Shown: piece by piece, positions 35,660-43,966 of the stretch
How positions within the stretch are numbered: position 1 is the stretch's first letter
Layout: each line of letters starts with the position of its first letter
Origin: Lysinibacillus sp. ZYM-1
GTDB taxonomy: Bacteria; Bacillota; Bacilli; Bacillales_A; Planococcaceae
DNA: 61,223 bases
Direction: 5' to 3'
Assembly (NCBI RefSeq): GCF_001308875.1
Contig: NZ_KQ465130.1
Location: 1 to 61,223, forward strand
Notes under the pieces: generated by a model
Seen by the model: only the letters and a program-made list of their open reading frames with translations
Databases searched by the model: none
Told to the model about the DNA's origin: nothing
Program-made: the position numbers and the translations under genes

Positions 35660-35709
35660 TCAACTATCCTACCTGTTCGGTCAATAATGAAAAAGAGCTG
35701 CATCCGCAA
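35660..35709. repeat. Dispersed palindromic repeat, copy E
   Basis: CTCAACTATCCTACCTGTTC, then GGTCAATAATGAAAAAGAGCTGC in shortened form. The left half and the AAAAAGAGCTGC tail agree with copy A at 24378. Confidence 0.4.
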
Positions 35710-35756
35710 CTCAATGATTTTCAATTATTGCAATATGCTATTGTATGTATATTCAT

Positions 35757-36047
35757 TTAAAAACTACTATTATATTTTTTAATTAAAGTAACTAAAATGG
35801 CGAGAAGAAATACGATAAGACTATTTATGAGTAAATAGTAGGCAATATTTAACCCGTAGAATACCGCAAATGCATCACGAATAATAAATAGTGCTAATAC
35901 GCTTCCTAGTCCACCAAATACACCTGCTAGTAGTAATATTATGAAAGCAGCAAAATATAGACTTTTCTTTTTTTGGAAAAATACAAACCCCATAACATTT
36001 GCTAAAACGATAAAAAAGCCTATAAGTATTAAGAAAAAACTATTCAT
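35757..36047 (-). CDS. Small membrane protein, 96 residues
   Basis: A small integral membrane protein with three hydrophobic segments: residues ~3-24, ~32-56 and ~65-88. A basic QKKK loop between the first two suggests the N-terminus is outside. Motifs are absent. The ATG has a GAGGT site 6 bases upstream. It has no clear partner: the downstream neighbour is separated by a repeat. Function unknown. Confidence 0.7.
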   Translation of the reverse strand: MNSFFLILIGFFIVLANVMGFVFFQKKKSLYFAAFIILLLAGVFGGLGSVLALFIIRDAFAVFYGLNIAYYLLINSLIVFLLAILVTLIKKYNSSF

Positions 36048-36213
36048 TGAACTACCTCATTTCAATTCCAATATTCATCCATTATATACAATAAATACAA
36101 TTAAATCTTTATATAATAAAAAAACTAAACTACCATCAATTGTTATGGAGCTAAACTCCACATTTAGTTTAAGTAGAAAAAGACTCTACTCTATACTTGA
36201 AGTAAAGCCCTGA

Positions 36214-36891
36214 TTAGTTCCATTTTTTATACAGAAGTTTTAAAATATTTTTTGTAAATTCTTCATATGAAGAATTCTTTCCCTGCTGGTTATACCACTT
36301 TCGAATCGTTTCTACTAACCAAAATGGCACAGAATTTCCATCTATTAAATGATAGTATTGCTCATATCCTTTTTTTAAATGCTCCCATCGAAAATCATTA
36401 CCTTGTAGTGTGTATTCAGAGACATCAATTATTTTTGCTCTTCCATTTTGTAGTAATATATTTTTCAAATGGATATCACGAGGATTAAGCCCCTTATTCC
36501 GAACATATTCTCTTGCATCCTCCACTTCATTTACAACCTGTTCTGGAATGTGAATACCTTGTAGAATGCAGTCAAAGAGAGTTTTTCCTTTTTCGTAACT
36601 TAAAACGAGGTATTCGTCGTATGAAGCAAAACATGTTGAAAAGAAAGGTGAATCTTCTAATATTTGATAAACATTTGCCTCAACTTGTACTTTGTGTACT
36701 TTGTCCTCGGCATATATTTTAATTGCATAAGCTGGAGCAGAAAGAGACTGAAAAACAGCCGCATCTGTCCCGACACCTATACACCTCAAATCATTTGCTT
36801 CACCACTTATAGTTACTGGCTCGTTATTTGGATTTGAAAAAACTTTAATTTTAGAAAGTGAACCTAGAGCTTTGTCCCAGTCGTTTTCCAT
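36214..36891 (-). CDS. Kinase-fold protein, YrzF-like
   Basis: A soluble protein of about 225 residues in the protein-kinase-like fold. The phosphate-site lysine is in YAIKIYAED, the catalytic loop reads GLNPRDIHLKNILL (HxD replaced by RDI with HLKN), and the metal motif is KIIDVSEY instead of DFG. This order is that of B. subtilis YrzF, annotated as a putative Ser/Thr kinase. Atypical catalytic residues leave activity uncertain. The ATG chosen has AGAGGGG 4 bases upstream; an upstream open stretch with WWWNR is not used. Confidence 0.78.
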   Translation of the reverse strand: MENDWDKALGSLSKIKVFSNPNNEPVTISGEANDLRCIGVGTDAAVFQSLSAPAYAIKIYAEDKVHKVQVEANVYQILEDSPFFSTCFASYDEYLVLSYEKGKTLFDCILQGIHIPEQVVNEVEDAREYVRNKGLNPRDIHLKNILLQNGRAKIIDVSEYTLQGNDFRWEHLKKGYEQYYHLIDGNSVPFWLVETIRKWYNQQGKNSSYEEFTKNILKLLYKKWN

Positions 36892-37336
36892 ATAACCCCT
36901 CTTTTCATTAGTATTGATTCTTCTGGTGTTTCCACATTTTCTATTCCACCACCAAAATATATTAAACAGAGCCATCTCTAATTCTTTGAATTACCCACCC
37001 TATCATTTTCTACTATTACTACCGAACCTCTATTTCACAAGTAGGGAGTGAATAGTTTAGTTGACGGGATCAATGACCTACGCCCCATACGTTCTACCGT
37101 GGATACTGATAGATTAAATTTAAATAAAAAAAGTTCAATCAGAAAGTTCTGGCTGAACTTTATAATACAAATGCCCCCGTTAGTTGAAGTCCAATACCTT
37201 CACAATATTCTTACAAAGAACACTCCCGTTTATCGCTCTAATACATATGACTAAACTGCTTCGTTCATTCAAACTACGCAACTCAATGAACTTTCAGTAA
37301 AGCTACTTTACTTCAATAAGAAAGGAAAGCTTTTAT
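36892..37336. other. Intergenic stretch with terminator and repeat
   Basis: No gene supported. It holds a minus-strand terminator (37126-37161) and a right half of the dispersed repeat (ATGCCCCCGTTAGTTGAAG near 37170-37188). What the terminator serves is unclear, as the nearest minus-strand stop is 175 bases away. Confidence 0.35.
37126..37161 (-). terminator. Intrinsic terminator
   Basis: AAAGTTCA/TGAACTTT outer stem with an inner CAGAA/TTCTG pairing, followed by T7 on the minus strand. It is the first terminator after the 110-residue gene. Confidence 0.7.
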
Positions 37337-37669
37337 TTACTCACTTAAATCAATTTTCCATAAAAACTCATTTGAAATTTTCTGTGCAATTTTCAATATT
37401 TCTTCTTCCATTGCACCACCAGAGTTATCTGGAAAGTCAATCTCAATTAAATTTATCTCCGCAAATTCATCTGCGGAATCATACGCATAATTACCTTGTA
37501 AATTAGCTTTAATTCCTCTAATTATGATACTGGAACCACTTAACTCCTTAGTAAACACTAATGTACTTAGTTTAGTGCAATTCATATTTAATAGTAAGAA
37601 ATTTTCAATGACATCAGTTTTAATAAATGAAGAAAATTTATCTGAATGTATACTTATGTAATCGTACAT
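37337..37669 (-). CDS. Hypothetical protein, 110 residues
   Basis: A soluble acidic protein with no recognised family. It starts MYDYISIHSDKFSSF and contains alternating hydrophobic strands (LSTLVFTKEL, SSIIIRGIKANL), then an acidic stretch with FAEINLIEIDFPD and a C-terminal helix. A GGGGGAAG site lies 3-5 bases before ATG, so it is very likely expressed. It could be an immunity-type or small regulatory protein, but no toxin is next to it. Confidence 0.65.
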   Translation of the reverse strand: MYDYISIHSDKFSSFIKTDVIENFLLLNMNCTKLSTLVFTKELSGSSIIIRGIKANLQGNYAYDSADEFAEINLIEIDFPDNSGGAMEEEILKIAQKISNEFLWKIDLSE

Positions 37670-38027
37670 ATACTTCCCCCGAATCTAAGATACTTAGGTA
37701 TTCGATAATCAGCTTTCTTATTCCTGCATCTTATTGAATTATCCTGGTCTGTTAGTTTAAATACAGTTTTTCACAAGGTAAACATCATTTATTACAAATT
37801 TCCAGTCTTTACAATAAAACTACATCTAATGTTAAATAACAAAAAATTGTATACTTCTATTCCCCCAACCAAGTGTTTTGAGGTTCTTTTCAGTACGGTA
37901 GAACACGCACAATTAGATGTTCTAATCTTGTTAGAAAGACCTTTGCACAGATAAAGATTTTTCCTTTAAGTAAGCACAGCGTGTTATGGAGGTGAAAATG
38001 TTACTAAATCTTTAATTGTAAGTTAGG
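37670..38027. other. Intergenic stretch before the Asn/Gln-rich gene
   Basis: A relic of the dispersed repeat (TTATCCTGGTCTGTTAGTTT near 37734-37753). At 37988-38015 a perfect ribosome site (GGAGGTG) is followed by a five-codon frame (MLLNL, stop), which could be a duplicated leader of the next gene. Confidence 0.35.
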
Positions 38028-38057
38028 CGAATAAAAAATCAGCTTTCACTCACACTA
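38028..38057 (+). promoter_or_regulatory. Candidate sigma-G promoter
   Basis: CGAATA (38028-38033), 17 bases, CACACTA (38051-38057). These fit the forespore sigma-G pattern TGAATA-17-CATACTA at 5 of 6 and 6 of 7 positions. The implied start near 38063 leaves a very short leader before the ATG at 38078, which weakens the call. Confidence 0.4.
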
Positions 38058-38077
38058 ATGGTGGAGGTGAGATGATA

Positions 38078-38227
38078 ATGGGCAATAATAAACATAAAAA
38101 TAATAAAACTCAAGACAACAAAAAACAGCAAAATCAAAATCAAAATGCTAACAGAGAGCGTGCAAACAGAGAAGAGTTCGCTGAGGAAGTAGACTTCAGT
38201 CGTATTCAAAATGAAAATAAACGTTAG
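38078..38227 (+). CDS. Asn/Gln-rich 49-residue protein, possible gamma-type SASP relative
   Basis: A small hydrophilic protein rich in Asn, Gln, Lys and Glu. It opens MGNNKHKNNKTQDNKKQQNQ, then QNANRERANREEFAEEVDF, ending SRIQNENKR. Composition and the EFAEEVxxxxIQxxN segment recall gamma-type small acid-soluble spore proteins (EFASETNxQxVxxQN), which store amino acids in the spore core. It has GGAGGTGAG upstream, a possible sigma-G promoter, and a strong terminator after it. Spore assignment is inferred. Confidence 0.6.
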   Translation: MGNNKHKNNKTQDNKKQQNQNQNANRERANREEFAEEVDFSRIQNENKR

Positions 38228-38238
38228 TGATGAACTAA

Positions 38239-38281
38239 CCCCCAATATTCACTTTAGAAAAAGAGTGTATTGGGGGCTTTT
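38239..38281 (+). terminator. Terminator after the Asn/Gln-rich gene
   Basis: CCCCCAATA pairs with TATTGGGGG, extended by an inner CACT/AGTG, then T5 on the plus strand, 11 bases after the stop. Confidence 0.85.
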
Positions 38282-38332
38282 TATTCTATAAACAATCGAC
38301 CTTGACCCATGATTTTCGATTTCTTAAAGCAC

Positions 38333-38357
38333 AAAAAAACCCGGAAATAATTCCGGG
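38333..38357 (-). terminator. Minus-strand terminator
   Basis: CCCGGAA/TTCCGGG with an ATAA loop, followed by T7 on the minus strand. It must end a transcript from 38358-38500, where only very short frames exist, including an 8-codon one (MSTIDRLL) with a perfect AGGAGG site at about 38483-38509. Confidence 0.7.
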
Positions 38358-38632
38358 CTAATTACACTTACTTTTCCTCCATGACACACTGTCTCGCTTT
38401 CGCATTCGATCTTAAGAATAACCTAAGACAACCGTGCTTTAGCTTTTCAGTTGATGGTTATTCAGAGTAAACGATCAATCGTACTCATCGGGTTAACCCT
38501 CCTAGTCATATTGGTTGAAGTGAAATCTTTATTAGTATAGTTTAATTTTTATTTTTCATACGTTATTTTGAAATGTTCTTTTAGGTCTCCATGTAAATGC
38601 AAAACTCGTTTAGCCCCTTTATGTTCGGCTGT

Positions 38633-39388
38633 TTAAACATTGCCTAGATAGCTTCTCGTTATGTTTTGGAGAACAACTTTTCCATTTTCACTGTATTTTT
38701 CGAATAACTCTGACAAGAGAAAAACAAACCTTTTATACTCTTCGTCATTTTTTTTCGGCGCATAGGAAGCTGACAAATTTCTTCCCAAAAAACCTTCATA
38801 ATCAAAAATCAAATCATTTTGGTATTTTTTAAACTCATACTTTCCATTCTTAAAAAAGCTGTTAAAAACTTCTGGAGTTTCTTCCATGCCACCGCTAAAC
38901 CCTTTGAAATTTGAACAGGTCTTTTGGCAAATTTCTGCATTCTCTTTAATTATAGGACTAGTTAAATCTCTGCTGTTCCAAACAAGAGCAACATTTGCCT
39001 TTTGTTTTAAAATTCTTTGACATTCTATTTTAAATGCTTTTTTATCAAACCAATGAAATGCCTGGGCAACAGTTACTAAATCCACACTATTCTCTTTTAG
39101 AGTGGTATTTTCAGCAGTTGCTTTTATTGATTTAAAACAGGGATATAGCTTTAACGATTGCTCGGCCGTCTTTCTCATGTCATTATTTGGCTCAACTCCA
39201 ACAACATTAAGATCCCTTTCAAGTAGCTGGCGGCTAAATATCCCTGTACCTGAACCAATATCGGCCACAATCCGCTCTCCTTCTAGGTGGTTAGCTAAAA
39301 ACAAATAATCTATATATTCATTCGGATAACTAGGGCGATATTTCGCATATATATCGGCTTTGTCTGTAAAATTTTCTGTTATTTTCAC
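38633..39388 (-). CDS. Class I SAM-dependent methyltransferase
   Basis: A methyltransferase of 251 residues. The SAM-binding motif is VADIGSGTGIFSRQL. The acidic residue of motif II is in VVGVEPNNDM and the post-motif is AENTTLKENSVDLVTVAQAFHWF, typical of the methyltransferase-11 group. The opening FTDKADIYAKYRPSYP is found in many Bacillaceae homologues. The start is GTG with GGAGGG 6-8 bases upstream. The substrate is unknown. Monocistronic as seen. Confidence 0.88.
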   Translation of the reverse strand: MKITENFTDKADIYAKYRPSYPNEYIDYLFLANHLEGERIVADIGSGTGIFSRQLLERDLNVVGVEPNNDMRKTAEQSLKLYPCFKSIKATAENTTLKENSVDLVTVAQAFHWFDKKAFKIECQRILKQKANVALVWNSRDLTSPIIKENAEICQKTCSNFKGFSGGMEETPEVFNSFFKNGKYEFKKYQNDLIFDYEGFLGRNLSASYAPKKNDEEYKRFVFLLSELFEKYSENGKVVLQNITRSYLGNV

Positions 39389-39590
39389 AGTATTACCCTC
39401 CTTCCCACGATATTATGGTCAGCAATAGGGACCAACTAATTTATTCCTGCTTCAATAACTAAGTCTAGAAACTAAGCATACAGCCAAATGGATTTGCCTC
39501 ATGAATTCCGTTAATATACCGTAAAATTCTTTATTAAGAAATTGTGCTTGTTCGTTTCTCTAAAAACGCGTCCTTTAGCGGCCTATGCAA

Positions 39591-39980
39591 TTAAGACACT
39601 TCTTTACAAATCATTAATAAATTGCCGTCTGGATCTTTGAACACAAAATAAAAATCATCCTGAATCTCTGTAACAAGTTCAACATTATTTTCTTTCATAA
39701 ATTGATAAGCTGTTTGAATATCATCCGTTAAAAGTTGGATTGATGGAACTTCGTAAGTGGAAATATCACCATCTTCTTTTCTCCATTTTGGCATGGCATC
39801 TAAAATTAATCCAGCTGTACCTTTCATGGGCGCCACGAAAATATGCCCAAAATGTTCTTCCCCTCCCTCCAAACCGAGTATTTTACTGTACCATTCTTTT
39901 GCTGTTTCTAGGTTACGAACTGGAATAAACACACCACCGATTCGGTTTTTAATGGGGGTTCTGTAGTCAGGTGTAGTCAC
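39591..39980 (-). CDS. VOC-family (glyoxalase-like) protein
   Basis: A vicinal-oxygen-chelate fold protein of 129 residues. It contains the paired beta-alpha-beta-beta-beta units: RIGGVFIPVRNLETAKEWYS, KILGLEGG, and the second unit ending DFYFVFKDPDGNLLMICKE. Such proteins are metal-dependent isomerases, dioxygenases or drug-binding proteins; this one cannot be assigned. The start is GTG with AGGAG about 9 bases upstream. No partner gene. Confidence 0.87.
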   Translation of the reverse strand: MTTPDYRTPIKNRIGGVFIPVRNLETAKEWYSKILGLEGGEEHFGHIFVAPMKGTAGLILDAMPKWRKEDGDISTYEVPSIQLLTDDIQTAYQFMKENNVELVTEIQDDFYFVFKDPDGNLLMICKEVS

Positions 39981-40147
39981 AAATACATTCTCCTTTCATA
40001 AATCATTTAATATATATACTAAGAATTCTATAATATCTAATATTCACCTCTATAATTTTTAAAAAAGTAAATGTTTTTTCTATATTGAGAAGAGAGATTT
40101 TCCCCATAATTGAAGTGTATAAGGACTACCATAATTTAGAGAATTTT

Positions 40148-40185
40148 AAAAGACGTTAATCCTTCTTCGATTAACGTCTTTTTAT
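40148..40185. terminator. Terminator after the GT2 gene
   Basis: A perfect stem (AAAAGACGTTAATC and complement) around a 7-base loop, with T-rich sequence on both sides. It lies 40 bases after the glycosyltransferase stop. Confidence 0.75.
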
Positions 40186-40224
40186 TAAAGTATATTTTTT
40201 CTTCTCATCTTGAATCTACTATTT

Positions 40225-40986
40225 TTATCTATCATGATTTTCATAATATGCTTCATCTGCATATTTCTCGTCTGTTCCTTTAAGATATGCTAGAATCATT
40301 TTCGGACGTTTAAGTAAAATCCAATCTCCATGTTTATCAAATTTTCTGCTTGAAGTGATCATCCCATTTTTAATTGTCCCGTATTTTTTCCCTTTCTTTT
40401 TTCCCCACACTTTTAATCGTTTGGCAAAATCTGCATCTTCTGCCATAAGCATATTTTCATTAAAACCATTAATCGATTCAAAATCCTTTTTGTAACACCA
40501 AAAGATTCCCACAGAAATTGCTCCATATTTAAAGAATAGTGGCCCAATTAATAGCAAGGCTGAAACAAAAATGCCTAAAGACATTCTTTCAAACTTTCCT
40601 GTCACTCCTCCGCCAATGTACTTTCCAGTGATTAAGTTCTCCTCTGCCTTAGACAACACATGTTCGTTCATCTGTGTATCTGCATCAATTGTAACGATGA
40701 TTTCACCTCTTGCTATTTCAACACCAGCGTTTCTAATTTTAGAAAGGTTCTTGTCGTTATTCTTTAAGACGATGCAATTAAACGATTTTGCAATTTCCTC
40801 CGTTCTGTCCGTACATCGATTTAATACAACAATGATTTCAACTTGATTTTCAAATGGATTGGAAGCTTTTAATATGGATTCTAAGCATTTTCCAATGTAC
40901 TGTTCTTCATTATGCGCAGGTATTACAATTGAAAATTTTATATCCCCTTTATTTTTTTCTTTTAAAGCGTTCTCCTTTTCGTTCAT
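40225..40986 (-). CDS. Family 2 glycosyltransferase
   Basis: An inverting glycosyltransferase of 253 residues, GT-A fold. It starts FSIVIPAHNEEQYIGKCL, has the nucleotide-sugar DxD as DADTQ, RGEIIV before it, and the late acidic element EDADFAKRL. A single hydrophobic stretch (FVSALLLIGPLFFKYGA) may associate it with the membrane. It likely adds sugar to a lipid or cell-surface acceptor. GGGAG precedes ATG by 8 bases. No other sugar genes are near, so the acceptor is unknown. Confidence 0.88.
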   Translation of the reverse strand: MNEKENALKEKNKGDIKFSIVIPAHNEEQYIGKCLESILKASNPFENQVEIIVVLNRCTDRTEEIAKSFNCIVLKNNDKNLSKIRNAGVEIARGEIIVTIDADTQMNEHVLSKAEENLITGKYIGGGVTGKFERMSLGIFVSALLLIGPLFFKYGAISVGIFWCYKKDFESINGFNENMLMAEDADFAKRLKVWGKKKGKKYGTIKNGMITSSRKFDKHGDWILLKRPKMILAYLKGTDEKYADEAYYENHDR

Positions 40987-41327
40987 ACAATATTTCTCCC
41001 TTCACATGAAACAATTTTTATTACTGTAATTGGACTTGAAACAAACAAGAGTGAATGATGTGAAAATTAAAACAAAATGGTTTCTCTATACTTTTTAATT
41101 GCCAAATGGAATCAAAATATTTATTAAAATTATCCTTATAAGTAATATTATCTCATTAATTAATTGTATGAACTATTGATATTTAATATTTTTTTAAAAT
41201 GACATTGTGTAAAGCGGTTATTTGACGGTAAGAAGTCTTTATCGATATCGAACTTTTTCGATCAATAGTTGTTGGGTACTATTGGGGTCAAATAAACTAC
41301 TACTTACACCAGCATTGGAATACCAAT
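40987..41327. other. Intergenic stretch without recognised features
   Basis: Very AT-rich with stops in all frames. I see no terminator, repeat or start signal I could defend. Confidence 0.4.
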
Positions 41328-41567
41328 TTATATAAACAAAGTAATTATTTTAAATTTTCTTTTATAATATTCTCTGGCAATTACATTAAAGACCGAAGTC
41401 ATTATCATCCAATACAACGGTACTCCTATATTTCCTGTCGTAAAGCTATCATATAACCCCAAAATTAATACAGAAAAAAGCAAGAAAGCGGCAGTCAGTC
41501 TTTCAACATTTTGGAAAAACATCATCGATTTTATCTCTACCATCATCTTCTTTATATTGTTATTCAT
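41328..41567 (-). CDS. Small membrane protein, 79 residues
   Basis: A small protein with two hydrophobic segments (residues ~24-42 and ~50-66), a Lys/Met-rich N-terminus and a basic C-terminus (REYYKRKFK). A GGTGAAG site lies 5-6 bases before the ATG. I do not recognise the family. It lies at the left edge of a stretch of prophage debris and might belong to it. Confidence 0.6.
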   Translation of the reverse strand: MNNNIKKMMVEIKSMMFFQNVERLTAAFLLFSVLILGLYDSFTTGNIGVPLYWMIMTSVFNVIAREYYKRKFKIITLFI

Positions 41568-41730
41568 TTTTTCTTCACCACTATTTATATTTATTCTTTA
41601 TGTAGAACAGAAAATACACTTTTATAGCCAAAAATGGTACATTATAATGACTTACAATAAAGCTGCTATGAATGTTCTTTTGAGCCCAAGTTTTACAGCA
41701 AACAGCTAAGCCATCAAAGGACATAAACTA

Positions 41731-41765
41731 ATTAAAGCCGTAACGTGCGATGACGCTGCGGCTTT
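41731..41765 (+). terminator. Prophage-type terminator, copy 1
   Basis: AAAGCCG..CGGCTTT stem with an inner ACG/CGC-rich part, followed by a short T run. It shares about 24 of 29 bases with the hairpin at 43249-43281, which suggests a family of late-gene terminators. Confidence 0.5.
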
Positions 41766-41785
41766 ATCGTAAAAAAGGAATGATG

Positions 41786-41880
41786 CTATGAATCAATTAA
41801 TTTGTTATATCAGCTACATACCAATGATGTGGCTTACATAATATCATCGCTACACATGTTATTTCAAAAATTCCCTTAGT
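41786..41880 (+). pseudogene. Short prophage gene relic
   Basis: One frame reads SINLLYQLHTNDVAYIIS and continues to a stop. There is no start in that frame. An overlapping 17-codon frame starts with ATG after a weak GGAATG site. Position between prophage-type terminators suggests phage origin. Confidence 0.35.
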
Positions 41881-41905
41881 CCCCCTACGTAAATTACTAA
41901 TCGGT

Positions 41906-42205
41906 CTAATCTCTCCAACACAGTAGTTCCCTTTTAGGTTCTCCGTTTCGGAATGTAAAAGCAACTTGGGATGCTCTACGCTTTGTCAGCAAATACAAGA
42001 TAAAGCCCTTGTCCACTGCTGTTTTCCCCAAACCACAAAAGGATTGTTCCCAAGAGTTGTATAGACGTTTCTGAATATAGCCTTCGCTTCTCCCTGTTAC
42101 GTCAAACAAATCATTAGAGAAACCTCTGGATGATTTTATTTCCTTACAAAATGACCTCGTTTGGAAATAAGAAATAATTTCCCGGGTAAGCGCAAGAAAT
42201 GACAA
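41906..42205 (-). other. Doubtful 99-codon frame in prophage debris
   Basis: An open frame without a ribosome site on the minus strand. The C-terminal part (WEQSFCGLGKTAVDKG, then LYLLTKRR) has protein-like composition, but two other frames of the same stretch are also fairly open. I cannot assign it. Confidence 0.25.
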
Positions 42206-42575
42206 GTTTAGTCTTCCGTTCTAGCACCAAGCGACTGATTTCATCATTATTCTTTACCTGCACCAATATTCAAGCAGGCAGAAGTATTTTATTTATTTCC
42301 TCTAGAGCTGGTACACGTATAGGAGAAATAGTCGTTCTTACCGTTTACAAGATGAGCGAGGAATAATCTGCACATATAAAAACTTAATGCATGATGTTTA
42401 GAAATTATAAAACTAATTGGGGAATAATGAGGGTATGTGTTTATTGTCTTGCTGAGGAAGAATGAAAGGTAACGAAGGTTCTTTCTTCTTTCATTAATTT
42501 GGGTAAATCACTTTAAACTGCAAATTTTTGGGACAATCATTTGTTTTACCTCATAACCCTTGATATATAAGCATT

Positions 42576-42862
42576 AGAAATTAAAAGTCTCAGACAAACC
42601 CTTTCAGTTTATCGTTAATCGTATGATGCCAAACGGTAACTTACTCTTTGATACCAATAAGTCCGTATCAATTGAAGAATATGAAATTATGGAATCGGCT
42701 GAGAATGGCTTTGATGTCATTGTACAAATCCGGTTAAAACAGTATCGAAGCGTATGGGAATAAAAAGATCAATTTGAAAGCTGCTACAAAAGCAAATAAT
42801 AGTACAGCAACATCTAAGTCGGCATTTAAAGCTGTTGTAGAGTCCTTTACCTGTCCAACCTC
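42576..42862 (+). pseudogene. Phage tail gene fragment, XkdP/YqbP-like
   Basis: Fragment of a PBSX-type tail assembly gene. The first frame reads VSDKPFQFIVNRMMPNGNLL, then FDTNKSVSIEEYEIMESAEN and GFDVIVQIRLKQY, closely like the PFRFIVTR...LFDTN...VSLKQY region of XkdP-type proteins. After a frame change at about 42745 a second frame continues with AYGNKKINLKAATKA. There is no start codon with a ribosome site, so both ends are lost. It marks an ancient prophage. Confidence 0.65.
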
Positions 42863-42948
42863 CCCTTTAGTTTACATCGCAACTTACCCAAAATGATAAG
42901 TTTCGAACATTTGACATCTGACACATTTAGAACATTTCATAAATTTAA

Positions 42949-43182
42949 CTACATCGGACATCTTAATTTAATAAAGGAATTACATTTGATCTTGATTACA
43001 CGGACCTCACGCAAAGCTTTTGCCATTGTTGCCTCAATTCCGTATTTTGCTGTAGACGTAGCAGCTGTTAATGAATCAAGCTCATCCTTCATTCTTATAT
43101 ACTTACACATGTGGTCGTGATACTTCTTGATTGTCTCATCCAACTGATAACGATTTAATTTTATTTGCCCTTGTTTGCCCAT
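42949..43182 (-). pseudogene. Probable prophage-derived small gene relic
   Basis: A 77-codon frame with protein-like composition: QIKLNRYQLDETIKKYHDHM, then YIRMKDELDSLTAATSTA. It has no good ribosome site and runs opposite to the tail fragment. Family not recognised. Neighbouring debris suggests phage or mobile origin. Confidence 0.35.
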
Positions 43183-43248
43183 TAGGTTTGCCCACTTAAG
43201 TTGTGGTGTAAAGACTTATCTGACAAGCCAAAGGGCATAACCCTTTCG

Positions 43249-43281
43249 AGCTGTAGCGTGTGACGACGCTGCGGTTTTTTT
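43249..43281 (+). terminator. Prophage-type terminator, copy 2
   Basis: GCTGTAGCGT pairs with ACGCTGCGG around GTGACG, followed by T7. Close relative of the hairpin at 41731-41765. Looser relatives (ending in GCTTTTTTT) follow near 43351-43375 and 43686-43720. Confidence 0.6.
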
Positions 43282-43412
43282 ATGTTTAAAAAGATTATTT
43301 AAAATAAATAATGAACCTTGTTGTGATGTCTCGCTATATCAGAAAGCTGTAACGGCCAGTTAGGGCTTTTTTTATGTACCACAACCAGAAGTTTGTGGCG
43401 ATCCTAAATATT

Positions 43413-43550
43413 TTACTTTTGTTTCTTATTTGGTTGTTGTTGTTGTTGTTCTTTCTTTTGCTCTTTTTCTTCATTTACTTCTAATTCTTCAGGCGTAAAT
43501 TCAATAGCAATTTCTTCTTGTTCAATTTCATTCTTTCTTTCTTTTTTCAA
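43413..43550 (-). CDS. Glu/Gln/Lys-rich 45-residue protein
   Basis: A small, highly charged protein: MKKERKNEIEQEEIAIEFTP, EELEVNEEKEQKKE, then QQQQQ and PNKKQK. The start is TTG with a perfect TTGGAGGTGA site 7-8 bases upstream, which is strong evidence for expression. It is adjacent to, and divergent from, the sigma-G-controlled DUF3231-catalase operon. Low complexity prevents family assignment. A spore-coat or spore-core role is possible by neighbourhood only. Confidence 0.6.
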   Translation of the reverse strand: MKKERKNEIEQEEIAIEFTPEELEVNEEKEQKKEQQQQQPNKKQK

Positions 43551-43897
43551 AACTTTCACCTCCAATAAGCTTTAAATTATCCTCATTGGGATGATCTATA
43601 CATTTAAACCTTTATCCATATAAATCCGATGTAAAAAACTTAATAAAAAGCCAAAATAAAAATTCGTAGTGACCCACTACTTAAAGGAGCTGCAGAGATT
43701 TCACTCGCTGTGGCTTTTTTATCTAAACGCCTATCTTGTTCGGTTTTGGATACATAAATAAAAAGAACTCAAAGCATCATAATCCGAGGTTGTTCTCCTG
43801 TTATTTTTTCATCTTGATCACTTTCTGAAAAGATGGTGGTCCTTTTTAATTTTCTAATTACACTTTTATACCTCAAACCTTAAAAAATATTAAAAAG
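43551..43897. other. Intergenic stretch upstream of the catalase operon
   Basis: Contains a weak terminator-like repeat near 43686-43720 (GCTGCAGAG opposite CTCGCTGTGGC and T6) on the plus strand and a poor match to the dispersed repeat. No gene seen. Confidence 0.35.
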
Positions 43898-43927
43898 TGA
43901 ATGGTAATTCTTTTTTCATCCATACTA
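43898..43927 (+). promoter_or_regulatory. Sigma-G promoter of the DUF3231-catalase operon
   Basis: TGAATG (43898-43903), a 17-base spacer, and CATACTA (43921-43927). The -10 is identical to the sigma-G consensus and the -35 differs at one base. The start would be near 43934, 33 bases before the ATG. Expression late in the forespore is inferred. Confidence 0.7.
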
Positions 43928-43966
43928 ACCATGCTTTAGCCACAAATAAGAAAAGGATGTGTAAGT

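Noticed and set aside
36892..36975. N-terminal extension of the YrzF-like kinase (WWWNRK..)
   Set aside because: A ribosome site lies directly before the later ATG, and the extension does not look like the family's start.
38039..38245. Minus-strand 68-codon frame
   Set aside because: It is the antisense shadow of the Asn/Gln-rich gene, which has the ribosome site and terminator.
43330..43420. Possible riboswitch-like folded region
   Set aside because: The hairpins fit decayed prophage terminators better and no aptamer consensus was recognised.
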